A stretch of 14,109 nucleotides of DNA, taken from positions 1 to 14,109 of the forward strand of contig JBCCRH010000118.1 in assembly GCA_039208045.1 (NCBI GenBank), in the 5' to 3' direction. This document shows, piece after piece, positions 1 to 6,801 of the stretch (within the stretch, counting starts at the first letter, position 1; each line of letters opens with the position of its first letter). The position numbers and the translations under genes are program-made. Source of the stretch: JBCCRH01 sp039208045. GTDB taxonomy: Bacteria > Bacteroidota > Bacteroidia > Chitinophagales > Saprospiraceae. Below the pieces are notes generated by a model, which was given only the letters and a program-made list of their open reading frames with translations, did no database searches and was not told the origin of the DNA.

Positions 1-216
1 CGAAATGATCTAGTAGAAAACATTAGAATTCAAGCAAAAAAAGACGGGTTCAATTTTAGTAAACAAGCAATAAAATTATTGGAAGAAGGAATGCATTTAC
101 CATTAGCTGATTCGATAGCATCTGTAAATGATTGGACAAAAGATTTAATTGAAAAGAGATCTAAAAACTTAGCGGAATTAGCTTGGGCAGAAATCTCCCC
201 TTGGTTATTCGACTAA
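1..216 (+). CDS. C-terminal fragment of a DUF262/DUF1524-like (GmrSD-type) protein, cut by the window edge
   Basis: Frame 1 is open from the first base to TAA at 214-216 and gives 71 residues; the start lies outside the window. The tail has the pattern phenylalanine-rich segment, then leucine-rich helix, then W-T-K-D-L-I-E-K-R-x3-L-A-x-L-A-x2-x-I-S-P-W. A tryptophan, then an I-x-x-R, then leucines and a final I-x-x-W resembles the end of the HNH-type DUF1524 domain found in DUF262/GmrSD nucleases, which restrict modified DNA or invading phage. That assignment is a motif impression from the last 60 residues only; the catalytic HNH and the N-terminal ParB-like domain cannot be seen. The gene converges on the minus-strand defence-like operon with only 7 bases between the two stop codons, and no terminator hairpin is visible in that gap. 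Confidence 0.6.
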   Translation, partial: RNDLVENIRIQAKKDGFNFSKQAIKLLEEGMHLPLADSIASVNDWTKDLIEKRSKNLAELAWAEISPWLFD

Positions 217-223
217 GTTTATT

Positions 224-709
224 TTACTCAAACACAAACTCCGTAAAAGAAAACGGCTTGTCAAAATAAGCCTTGTCTTCCTTAAATTCCTCTTCTAGAA
301 GAATCAACCCTCCATTGGTATAGGCTTCAACAACTCCTTTGAGTTCTGTTGATTTCTTATCCAACTCGGTTTCATTCATATAATCATAGTTGCGAAATGG
401 TGTACCATCCTCAGCTAAAGTGCAAGCTACTAAGTAATCACGTAGAGCCTCCGGCTTCCAGTCCCTGATAGCCATAACATTGGAACGACTTTTTTCATGG
501 CTTTCTAATTTGATACTCTTGTGCCTTCTCATTCCAAGAAAAAAAGCATAAATGTACAGCTCATAATTCTTAGCAAAAACCTTCACTCGATCACGTCGAT
601 CTTGTTCAGAGCCACCCCATTTTCTGGAAAAGCGCTCAAACAAATGCTCGAATCGTTTAGCAAATTTAGGCTCTTTGAGCATAAGTTTATGGGTGATAGT
701 TCTTTCCAT
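224..709 (-). CDS. Unrecognised 161-aa protein, last gene of the helicase/Rad50-like operon
   Basis: I do not recognise this family. The protein is soluble-looking and mostly helical, with a basic first half (many K/R, including a K-W-G-G-S-E-Q-D-R-R-D-R stretch) followed by an aromatic helix Y-E-L-Y-I-Y-A-F-F-L-G-M-R-R, and an acidic C-terminus. There is no signal peptide or membrane segment. ATG at 709 lies 4 bases after the TGA of the upstream ATPase gene (714-716). An in-frame TTG at 733 would give 169 aa and a 20-base overlap; I prefer the ATG because neither has a ribosome binding site and ATG is the usual start in this phylum. Position and tight spacing suggest it works with the ATPase and helicase, perhaps as an adaptor or DNA-binding subunit. 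It loosely recalls small accessory subunits such as DndE in size and helical character, but I see no diagnostic motif. Confidence 0.85.
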   Translation of the reverse strand: MERTITHKLMLKEPKFAKRFEHLFERFSRKWGGSEQDRRDRVKVFAKNYELYIYAFFLGMRRHKSIKLESHEKSRSNVMAIRDWKPEALRDYLVACTLAEDGTPFRNYDYMNETELDKKSTELKGVVEAYTNGGLILLEEEFKEDKAYFDKPFSFTEFVFE

Positions 710-713
710 CGAA

Positions 714-2906
714 TCAGAGATTTTTGATTTCAACCTTTAGCTCATTTATGTCTCTAGAGTTGATACCGTCCGGTACATCAAGCATGACTACGTTGACCTC
801 TACTCCTTTGTTTCGCATAGTAGCTAGCAATTCATTGAGGTCCTCTTCATCCACTCTATACCGATTTACGCGCTCTGGATCATTCTCTAAATACTCAAAC
901 ATCATAACTATAGATTGCTCGAAAGTAGTGCCAATTTGGCGAAGTAGATGCTTCTTCTTTTTTGCATCAAAGGCAGAATTAGGAGCATCGGCGATTAACG
1001 GATACCGTTTGTTAAAACCATATTTTTTATTAGCACTTAATATGGCAAAAAGGATAGAAAATTGCATCGATAGTAACTGAGATGTACTCATTCCACTCGT
1101 TACACTTTCGCCGTTCTCATTTTGAATTTCTGGGGTATATCCCCCTTTACTATTCTCTTTGAAAACTACTTTTCCAAAAAATGCACCAGACTGGCTATTA
1201 ATGGCTTCATAATGCCGATTAGTTTCCCCTGATAAGAGTTCTACTAATTTGCTATACTGTGCTTCTTTAGCATCCTTAGCAGCAAGGAGTAAGCCTTCAA
1301 AGTAATTCATTTGCTTCAATAAAATCGGGTCTATATCGTCGCCAAGTAGCCCCTCCAAATCCCTGTTTTTTCCTCTCTGGTCTTCTAATAATTCTTCACA
1401 TTCAGCTTCAAGTCTCCCAATTTCTTTACTAAGCTCAGCCTTTTTGTCACTCAAGGACATATATTGACCACTTAGTCTCATTCCTGACTCAACAGATTCC
1501 AACCCATATCGGAAGAGAAGAACAGCCTTTTGCTCTTCCGTAGTTCTCGATTCTTCTTCAAGCTGTTTCCATTTATTTTTGAGAACAAAGTATCGTTTTC
1601 TAATTTCTTCTGCCGCCGTTCCGAAGGTTGCAGAATCGTGAGTAATTCTATGTTGAGAACTGCTGAGCCTTAGAAGAGAACCTTCATGATGATAAGGATC
1701 AAAATTGTCTTCTACACTAGGATAGTTTTCAGGAAGTAGCTTCTCAATATGTTTATATGCTTCGCTCCCTTTCTTGGCTGGGCGATTACAAACATTACAA
1801 TGCTCGTCCTTTAACATCTTATTGAGGTGAGCAGCACTTGGGTTTCCTTTTGGAATAGGTGGCAATCCATTTTCTGCACGCCGTCTGTCTTCATGCTTAA
1901 GATAAATGTATTCTTCTCTAAGCTCTTCAAACTTTCTTGCCATGTGCTCTGTCCCATGGACCACCCAATAGCTTTCAAAGAGTTCGCGGTTGGCATTATC
2001 TAGTATGCTGTTGTATTCATTTTCGGTCTCTGTCAGCTGCTTTTTTAGTTTATATTCATCATCACGAAATTTGGTGAGGCCTTCTCTTATCCTTTCGCCC
2101 ATACTCAAATTATCCATTTGCTCATCGACTCGTTCAATCTCTGTTCTATGGATAGTTAGCTCTTTTTCATTAGCTGCTAATCTTTTTTGGATGGCGTCTA
2201 ACTTTGATTGAATCTCTTGCGATCTATCTCTATTTTTCTCTGACTTCTTTACAGCCCTATTGAATTTATCCCTTGTTCTACGGTCAGTATCATTTGCTGC
2301 TCCAATGAATCGTTCCCAAGTATCGATATAAGAGAGCTTATTTATTACTTGCTGTAGCTTAGTACTACTTGAAGTATCTACAGCCCTTTTAATTCCCCGC
2401 TCCCCTTGAAACCAAAGATGCTCTAATATGTCCGGCTGAATAACCTGCTCTCTAATAAATGTATCAATTTCATCTTGATTGCTTAAGGCCAAGGGTTTGT
2501 ACTCAAAATCATCTTTACTACTAATTCCAAATACGCTTTTTCCAGAACTAGAGAACTCTGTCTCAGAAAGCTTTGTCGTCTTATAGCTTCGCTCTAAGAT
2601 TATATGTTTGCCCTGCTGGTTAACGATCTCAAGTTTCACTGTTGTAACCACTTCTTTACCCTCTGCAACTGTTGCCAATGCCTTCTTAGATATAAGGCCT
2701 TCTTTCAGCGATTGTGTAGATAGAGTTAACCGTCCATCTTGATCTGTGATGTTATCAAATAGTACCCAATTGAAGGCATCATAAAGCTTGGTTTTTCCAT
2801 AGCCATTTCCACCTAAGATAAGGTTCAAACCTTCTGAAAACTGAATAACATTTCCTGTACCGCTGTAGCACATGAAGTTTTCCAATTCAATTTTTAGGAT
2901 CTTCAT
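714..2906 (-). CDS. Rad50/SbcC-like SMC-family ATPase with zinc hook
   Basis: A 730-aa ABC-type ATPase of the Rad50/SbcC/RecF group. The N-terminus has the typical opening M-K-I-L-K-I-E-L-E-N-F and Walker A GGNGYGKT (residues 32-39, K38). Residues about 200-300 and 440-540 are charged, heptad-like coiled coil. A CxxC (C370, C373) sits almost exactly mid-protein, as in the Rad50 zinc hook that joins two coiled coils. The C-terminal head has a serine-rich signature (S-G-M-S-T-S-Q-L-L-S) and a Walker B segment L-I-A-D-A-P-N-S-A-F-D with D640. The residue after that Asp is Ala, where Rad50 and SMC have the catalytic Glu; D-T-P or D-A-P variants are known in DndD-like ATPases. It is shorter than housekeeping SbcC (usually about 1000 aa), and no sbcD nuclease is adjacent. 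ATG at 2906 overlaps the preceding gene by 20 bases, suggesting translational coupling. Likely role: DNA-end or structure sensing ATPase of a defence complex (inferred). Confidence 0.85.
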   Translation of the reverse strand: MKILKIELENFMCYSGTGNVIQFSEGLNLILGGNGYGKTKLYDAFNWVLFDNITDQDGRLTLSTQSLKEGLISKKALATVAEGKEVVTTVKLEIVNQQGKHIILERSYKTTKLSETEFSSSGKSVFGISSKDDFEYKPLALSNQDEIDTFIREQVIQPDILEHLWFQGERGIKRAVDTSSSTKLQQVINKLSYIDTWERFIGAANDTDRRTRDKFNRAVKKSEKNRDRSQEIQSKLDAIQKRLAANEKELTIHRTEIERVDEQMDNLSMGERIREGLTKFRDDEYKLKKQLTETENEYNSILDNANRELFESYWVVHGTEHMARKFEELREEYIYLKHEDRRRAENGLPPIPKGNPSAAHLNKMLKDEHCNVCNRPAKKGSEAYKHIEKLLPENYPSVEDNFDPYHHEGSLLRLSSSQHRITHDSATFGTAAEEIRKRYFVLKNKWKQLEEESRTTEEQKAVLLFRYGLESVESGMRLSGQYMSLSDKKAELSKEIGRLEAECEELLEDQRGKNRDLEGLLGDDIDPILLKQMNYFEGLLLAAKDAKEAQYSKLVELLSGETNRHYEAINSQSGAFFGKVVFKENSKGGYTPEIQNENGESVTSGMSTSQLLSMQFSILFAILSANKKYGFNKRYPLIADAPNSAFDAKKKKHLLRQIGTTFEQSIVMMFEYLENDPERVNRYRVDEEDLNELLATMRNKGVEVNVVMLDVPDGINSRDINELKVEIKNL

Positions 2907-3132
2907 AGCTATAGTTTTCTTCGAAGAATTTAATCAAACGGTTCGCCATAATACGAGAGGTCTCTTCCTGTGTTTCATCCATAATTTTCACAGCAGATTG
3001 CATGAATCTCAAGAACTCGTTGCTATGTGGTGGCTGGAAATCTATGTTAACAGCTTCCTGCCTTGAATATTGATGCTGTTCCATCAACTTCTCGTTATCG
3101 AGCATTGCCCTAAGAATTTCCTTTGCATCCAT
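2887..3132 (-). CDS. Small 81-aa helical protein between helicase and Rad50-like ATPase genes
   Basis: No family recognised. The protein is predicted to be almost wholly helical: E-I-L-R-A-M-L-D-N-E-K-L-M-E at the N-terminus, then a short P-P-H-S break near residue 35, then a long amphipathic helix with R-F-M-Q-S-A-V-K-I-M and I-M-A-N-R-L-I-K-F-F-E-E. It has no cysteines and no signal. ATG at 3132 starts 2 bases after the helicase TAA, and its TGA lies 20 bases inside the ATPase gene, so both junctions look coupled. A small middle gene beside an SMC-type ATPase recalls the middle component of the ABC three-component (Lamassu-like) defence systems, but those are usually larger, and this comparison rests on layout only. 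Coding status is supported by the precise junctions with both neighbours. Confidence 0.8.
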   Translation of the reverse strand: MDAKEILRAMLDNEKLMEQHQYSRQEAVNIDFQPPHSNEFLRFMQSAVKIMDETQEETSRIMANRLIKFFEENYSYEDPKN

Positions 3133-3134
3133 CT

Positions 3135-5384
3135 TTATATTTGTTTATCTATGCCATAGAGGTCCAAGACTGGCTGTATATGTTGCAGAGCTTCCATTTG
3201 ATTGATCGCTAAACCAGCAAATTCATAAACTCTTTTCAATTCGTTTTCGATTAGTTGCTTCTCTGTATTGTAGTTTCCTACCCTGTGACTTACACTAGGC
3301 ACTACGACCATGTCATAAATAGTTGCTAGGTGCTTATTTGTCGAAGTTGATAGACGAAGGATACGTCCTCGTCGCTGTACAAATTGCCGAGGATTTCCTG
3401 TACTAGCACAAAAGATGGCCTGTTCTGTTCTCGGAACATCAACGCCCTCATCTAAACATTTCATTGATACTAACATATCTAAATCTGATTGAGCGAATCG
3501 ATCTAGGATAAAAGCTCTGTCTTTAGTTCCAGCATGGAATAAAGAAATCTTTGTCTCTGGTGATAATACTCGAATACGGTTAGCATATAATTCACAAATC
3601 CTATGCTCTTCAGTATCAAGAGTCCCTAAAGACTCTGAATTGTCAAATAAATCATTAAAGTAACCCTCAGCAGCATATACAAGGGTGTAGTTGAGTTTGT
3701 TTTCTTTTTTCAGCGACCTGATTAGATTATCAAAGGCAGAAAGTTTCTTACTAGCCTTATGTATTATTTGTTTTCTAAGTAACAGAAGCTTTTCCACAGT
3801 AGCCCTAGATTCTTCCGAATCAGCCCCAAAAAACTTAGCAAGACTTGCACTAATTTCAGTGTAATTTTCGAGTTCTTCCGCTGTTAATTCTACTAGAATT
3901 GGATAATATAAGTACTTGGAAAGAAACCCTGCCTCTAACGCCTTGGCCATTGAATATTCAAATGTGTAGGGGGGAGTATCATCAAAAAATACATTAACAG
4001 CCTTTGTACCTTCTTCATCATAAACTCTTTCGGGTGTAGCACTTAGTCCTATCCTCATTGCTAGAGGGAATTCTTCTAACAGTGGTAAGATGCTCTTAGA
4101 GCCCAAATTATGAGCTTCATCAGCAACTACAATAGTATCCTTTGGAAATTTGTGTAATAACTTCTGAAATCTACGATGGGTGAAGGAGCGATAAGTTGTT
4201 ACTACAAAAAACGAATAATTCTCTCCTGAAGAGGCCAAAACAGTGGCCATTTGGATATCCTCTCGCCAATCTTTATTTTGAGAGGATACCTTAATAATAT
4301 TCCTAAATTTAAACCCTTTAACTTCTTCCACCCATTGGTTGACTAATTCAATGGTTGGGACTATGACGATCCCACGATAACTCCCCCTTTTTTTGAATTC
4401 CTGAAGTATACAATTTAGTGCAGTTAGTGTCTTACCAGTTCCTGTAGCCATGGCAAAGATGCCTTTATAGCCTCTACCTTTCCAGTTCGAGTAGGCTTCA
4501 TCCTGGTAGCCTCTTGGTTTTTCATAAGGAAACGTTGGTTCTTTCACATATGAAATAGCTATTCGATCCATCCCTTGCCTCAATCGATCAATAATCATTC
4601 GGACATGATGATTGCTAAGAACCTGTCGTTTCTTTTGGAGCAATTTATGTTCATCAATCAACAACTCGTCAATTGACTGATTACCAAAATCGTTCATTAT
4701 CGCCTGCTCAACATCACTTGTAGAAAGATACTCAACAAAAGAGGCCTCCTTGCTCCAAATCGAATTGAAGTATTCTTGATATTCTTGTACTCCAGCTTCT
4801 TCCACTTTTGAGCTCCAAGATCGCTTGACTTCTAACTCTTCCAAATTCTCCATCAAGCCGTAGGCAGTAAAATTACAAGAAGACTTAAATTTTACTGATT
4901 GCCCTTTCTTATCATAGAAAACTCCTGACTTATAGTGAGCAATTCCTCTAGAGCCTTTGGGTTTTACGATTAGAATCTCGATTTTTTTAGAGGCAAATAA
5001 CCAAGCAAGACAACGGAAAAAATGGCGGCCATATTCGTCAAGTGTTGCTTTGATACGCTCATAATCTGTTATTGAAAAATCGTATTGAAAAGCCTGAGTA
5101 TGAAGCCCCTGATCTACGGCTCGTTTATCTTTTGGAGAAAGAATATGATTCGTTACCATTCGAACAGTTCCTCCGTGATACAAAAACTGAGCAAAACCTA
5201 GGGAAAGAAGATTTATTGCAGAAGAACTAAAATACCCCAATAGTAAATCAAAACGAGTACTGTTAGGCAGTACTTCTAAAAAGAACGCAATAGGCTCATT
5301 AGATGAACCGCTCCGATATTCATTACTAGCAGGAAAGTTAATTGATTCAAGCATATCTTTAACCGCGCTGGAAGAACCTAACAC
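3135..5384 (-). CDS. PLD-like nuclease/SF2 (DEAD/DEAH) helicase fusion, first gene of the operon
   Basis: A 749-aa fusion. Residues about 30-200 form a phospholipase-D-like domain of the type found before helicases: R-F-D-L-L-L-G-Y-F-S-S-S-A near residue 45, then a single H-x-K (H150, K152) followed by S-S-C-N-F-T (N171). One HKD half-site implies that a dimer would be needed for catalysis. Residues about 295-700 are an SF2 helicase: Walker A A-T-G-T-G-K-T (K318), DEAH box D422-E-A-H, motif III S-A-T, and motif VI Q-R-R-G-R-I-L-R, resembling type I restriction HsdR and UvrB-like translocases. Likely role: ATP-driven DNA translocation or unwinding with nuclease activity in a defence complex (inferred). 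GTG at 5384 is the longest start; ATG at 5354 is an equal alternative (739 aa) and fits better with a weak -7 box at 5395-5402. The ATG at 5386 is out of frame and stops at once. Confidence 0.87.
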   Translation of the reverse strand: MLGSSSAVKDMLESINFPASNEYRSGSSNEPIAFFLEVLPNSTRFDLLLGYFSSSAINLLSLGFAQFLYHGGTVRMVTNHILSPKDKRAVDQGLHTQAFQYDFSITDYERIKATLDEYGRHFFRCLAWLFASKKIEILIVKPKGSRGIAHYKSGVFYDKKGQSVKFKSSCNFTAYGLMENLEELEVKRSWSSKVEEAGVQEYQEYFNSIWSKEASFVEYLSTSDVEQAIMNDFGNQSIDELLIDEHKLLQKKRQVLSNHHVRMIIDRLRQGMDRIAISYVKEPTFPYEKPRGYQDEAYSNWKGRGYKGIFAMATGTGKTLTALNCILQEFKKRGSYRGIVIVPTIELVNQWVEEVKGFKFRNIIKVSSQNKDWREDIQMATVLASSGENYSFFVVTTYRSFTHRRFQKLLHKFPKDTIVVADEAHNLGSKSILPLLEEFPLAMRIGLSATPERVYDEEGTKAVNVFFDDTPPYTFEYSMAKALEAGFLSKYLYYPILVELTAEELENYTEISASLAKFFGADSEESRATVEKLLLLRKQIIHKASKKLSAFDNLIRSLKKENKLNYTLVYAAEGYFNDLFDNSESLGTLDTEEHRICELYANRIRVLSPETKISLFHAGTKDRAFILDRFAQSDLDMLVSMKCLDEGVDVPRTEQAIFCASTGNPRQFVQRRGRILRLSTSTNKHLATIYDMVVVPSVSHRVGNYNTEKQLIENELKRVYEFAGLAINQMEALQHIQPVLDLYGIDKQI

Positions 5385-5394
5385 ATATTTTATG

Positions 5395-5402
5395 TAAAGC
5401 TA
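5395..5402 (-). promoter_or_regulatory. Possible -7 box for the helicase/Rad50-like operon
   Basis: On the minus strand the sequence reads TAGCTTTA, a 7/8 match to the Bacteroidota -7 element TAnnTTTG. No good -33 TTTG is visible; the expected place is partly occupied by the palindrome at 5418-5430. Transcription from here would begin about 4 bases before the GTG start or about 34 before the ATG at 5354. Weak call. Confidence 0.3.
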
Positions 5403-5417
5403 TATAATTTGTTTTTA

Positions 5418-5430
5418 GCGTTACTAACGC
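5418..5430. promoter_or_regulatory. 13-bp perfect palindrome between resolvase and helicase genes (operator or recombination site)
   Basis: GCGTTACTAACGC is a perfect palindrome around a central C, in an otherwise A/T-rich 63-base gap. It lies 16 bases upstream of the possible -7 box of the helicase operon, where a repressor or activator dimer would act. A T-run follows only on the plus strand, where no gene ends, so a terminator is less likely than an operator or a resolvase sub-site. Confidence 0.5.
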
Positions 5431-5447
5431 CTTTTTACATTTTGGAT

Positions 5448-6005
5448 TTAGTATTTCAAATATTTGTAGAATGTACTTCGAGCAATCCCTATTTGCTCAC
5501 AAATTTGAGTTACAGATAGCTCTTTTTGCTCATGCAAGGACTTTGCCACAATCGCCTTGTGCTGTGCTTCTTTAGAAAGGCCTCTTGGCCTTCCACCCTT
5601 CCGCCCTCGGGCACGGGCAGCTACCAAGCCTGCTCTAGTCCGTTCACTGATTATATCCCGCTCAAACTCTGCCAATGCAGCAAAGATATGAAAAGTCAAT
5701 TTCCCCTGTGGGGTAGTGGTATCGATTGAGTCATTGAGCGATTTAAATCCTGCTCCCTTATCCTGAATTTCAGTGACTAGATTAACGAGATCACGAAGAG
5801 AACGACCTAAACGGTCTAATTTCCAAGTGATGATAATATCACCTTCTCGGATTTGATCGATCATTTTTCGTAGCTCTACCCGATCCACTTTTGCTCCACT
5901 TACCTTCTCCTCAAAAATAATGTTGCATCCAGCTTTTTGCAATGCATCTTTTTGCAAAGCTAGATTTTGATCTTTAGTTGATACTCTTGCATAGCCAATT
6001 TTCAA
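5448..6005 (-). CDS. Serine recombinase (Tn3-type resolvase/DNA invertase)
   Basis: A complete 185-aa small serine recombinase, which cuts and rejoins DNA through a 5'-phosphoserine link. The catalytic domain opens with M-K-I-G-Y-A-R-V-S (nucleophile S9, R7); the second active-site block is W-K-L-D-R-L-G-R-S with R65 and R68. The E-helix follows (L-A-E-F-E-R-D-I-I-S-E-R-T), then a basic arm G-R-K-G-G-R-P-R and a C-terminal helix-turn-helix (about 145-185, I-C-E-Q-I-G-I-A-R-S-T-F-Y-K-Y). All key residues are present, so it should be active. The start is TTG at 6005: the upstream in-frame codons GAG, ACA, GTT follow a TAG, internal ATGs would remove S9, and an AGGAG lies 6 bases upstream. It precedes the helicase operon on the same strand with 63 bases between. 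It could resolve or invert local DNA, or be a leftover of the element that brought the cassette. A transposase for it is not in the window. Confidence 0.93.
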   Translation of the reverse strand: MKIGYARVSTKDQNLALQKDALQKAGCNIIFEEKVSGAKVDRVELRKMIDQIREGDIIITWKLDRLGRSLRDLVNLVTEIQDKGAGFKSLNDSIDTTTPQGKLTFHIFAALAEFERDIISERTRAGLVAARARGRKGGRPRGLSKEAQHKAIVAKSLHEQKELSVTQICEQIGIARSTFYKYLKY

Positions 6006-6011
6006 AACTGT

Positions 6012-6016
6012 CTCCT
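6012..6016 (-). promoter_or_regulatory. Shine-Dalgarno sequence that sets the resolvase TTG start
   Basis: Minus-strand AGGAG ends 6 bases before the TTG at 6005. This is unusual here, because the other genes in the window lack a clear Shine-Dalgarno sequence; it supports the TTG start and hints at a foreign origin for the resolvase. Confidence 0.6.
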
Positions 6017-6039
6017 AAAAGGGTTGTTATGCCCTTTTA
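6016..6039. repeat. 8-bp inverted repeat with 8-base spacer before the resolvase gene
   Basis: TAAAAGGG (6016-6023) and CCCTTTTA (6032-6039) are perfect inverted copies separated by 8 bases. The repeat abuts the Shine-Dalgarno sequence of the resolvase, so as RNA it would form a hairpin next to the ribosome site, and as DNA it could be a resolvase-binding sub-site (res) or an operator. Small serine recombinases commonly bind sites beside their own gene; that general knowledge is the basis for the suggestion. Confidence 0.5.
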
Positions 6040-6120
6040 TCAGACTTTGATTTCGAAGACCAGTTTTTTGTACGGCTCTTGAAAAGAAAAGTTACTTGTT
6101 GGGATGAGAGGGGGAGTGTC

Positions 6121-6141
6121 TGAAAAAACGAGGGTTTTTCA
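6121..6141 (-). terminator. Weak hairpin after the glutathione peroxidase gene
   Basis: TGAAAAA (6121-6127) and TTTTTCA (6135-6141) form a 7-bp inverted repeat with a 7-base loop, beginning 26 bases after the peroxidase stop codon. The stem is A/T-rich and has no separate T-run, so it is only a candidate terminator. Confidence 0.25.
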
Positions 6142-6167
6142 ACATGAACCTTTTTATTAATTTCCCC

Positions 6168-6656
6168 TTACTCCGCCAACAACCGCTCAATATCCGCCTC
6201 CAAATCCGCCGGCTTCGTCTGTGGAGCATATCGTTTAACCGGATGGCCATTTCGATCAATCAAAAACTTGGTGAAATTCCATTTGATGGCGCTGGTCAGA
6301 AAGCCGCTTAGGTTTGACTTCAAGTACTTAAAAATGGGGTGGGTGTGGCTGCCATTGACCTTTACCTTATCAAACATAGGGAAGCTTACGCCATAATTAA
6401 TCTGGCAGAATTCTTCGATGGCCTGGGCGTTGCCAGGCTCTTGGTTGGCGAATTGATTGCAGGGGAAGCCTAGGATGACTAGGCCCTCGTCTTTATATTT
6501 TTGGTATAGTTTTTCAAGCCCTTCGTATTGCGGCGTCAAGCCACATTTGCTGGCGGTATTCACCACTAGGACGACCTTGTCTTTGTATTCATCCATTTGG
6601 ATGGCTTGCCCTTGTAGCGTGTCGGCTTCCAAGGTATAGAATGTATCGTTGCTCAT
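6168..6656 (-). CDS. Glutathione peroxidase family thiol peroxidase
   Basis: A 162-aa single-domain member of the GPx family, which reduces hydrogen peroxide and lipid or organic hydroperoxides in the cytoplasm. The peroxidatic cysteine is C38 in N-T-A-S-K-C-G-L-T; F-P-C-N-Q-F-A-N-Q-E-P-G (64-75) holds the catalytic Gln72, and I-K-W-N-F-T-K-F (124-131) the Trp126/Asn127 pair, completing the tetrad. It has Cys rather than selenocysteine, and C84 in E-F-C-Q-I-N lies where thioredoxin-dependent GPx enzymes carry the resolving cysteine, so thioredoxin is the more likely reductant than glutathione (family knowledge). Length is typical. ATG at 6656 fits the family N-terminus. It is transcribed away from the DoxX-like gene, with 145 bases between them. 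There is no signal peptide. Confidence 0.95.
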   Translation of the reverse strand: MSNDTFYTLEADTLQGQAIQMDEYKDKVVLVVNTASKCGLTPQYEGLEKLYQKYKDEGLVILGFPCNQFANQEPGNAQAIEEFCQINYGVSFPMFDKVKVNGSHTHPIFKYLKSNLSGFLTSAIKWNFTKFLIDRNGHPVKRYAPQTKPADLEADIERLLAE

Positions 6657-6734
6657 GCTTTATTTTTTTGCTTAGACAGAACAACGACTGGTGGTAGAAA
6701 TGGTTTGCAACACGGTAAACTAATTAATTGTCAG

Positions 6735-6766
6735 TCTGGCTAACTGTAAAATTTTAACTAACTTTG
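6735..6766 (+). promoter_or_regulatory. Bacteroidota-type promoter for the DoxX-like gene
   Basis: TAACTTTG at 6759-6766 matches TAnnTTTG exactly, with TCTG at 6735-6738 (one mismatch to the -33 TTTG) 20 bases upstream. The predicted start leaves a leader of about 30 bases to ATG 6802. Confidence 0.5.
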
Positions 6767-6801
6767 TTTTTCAAAGTACTTTAAATTATAGAAACCGGAC
6801 T

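Noticed and set aside
724..1080. 118-aa open frame on the plus strand
   Set aside because: It lies opposite the ATPase head domain whose Walker B motif is clearly coded on the other strand; its serine/phenylalanine-rich composition is typical of antisense frames.
714..2906. Calling the ATPase DndD of a DNA phosphorothioation system
   Set aside because: No dndC (PAPS-reductase-like) or dndB gene is present, and the clear central CxxC hook and helicase partner fit a Rad50-like defence ATPase better; only the Walker B variant is DndD-like.
224..5384. Naming the operon as Lamassu or Mokosh
   Set aside because: Lamassu lacks a PLD-helicase of this form as far as I know, and Mokosh proteins have the PLD domain in a different place and size; the match would be forced.
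5418..5430. Intrinsic terminator for the resolvase gene
   Set aside because: On the resolvase strand the stem is followed by A-rich, not T-rich, sequence; the T-run lies on the plus strand where no gene ends.
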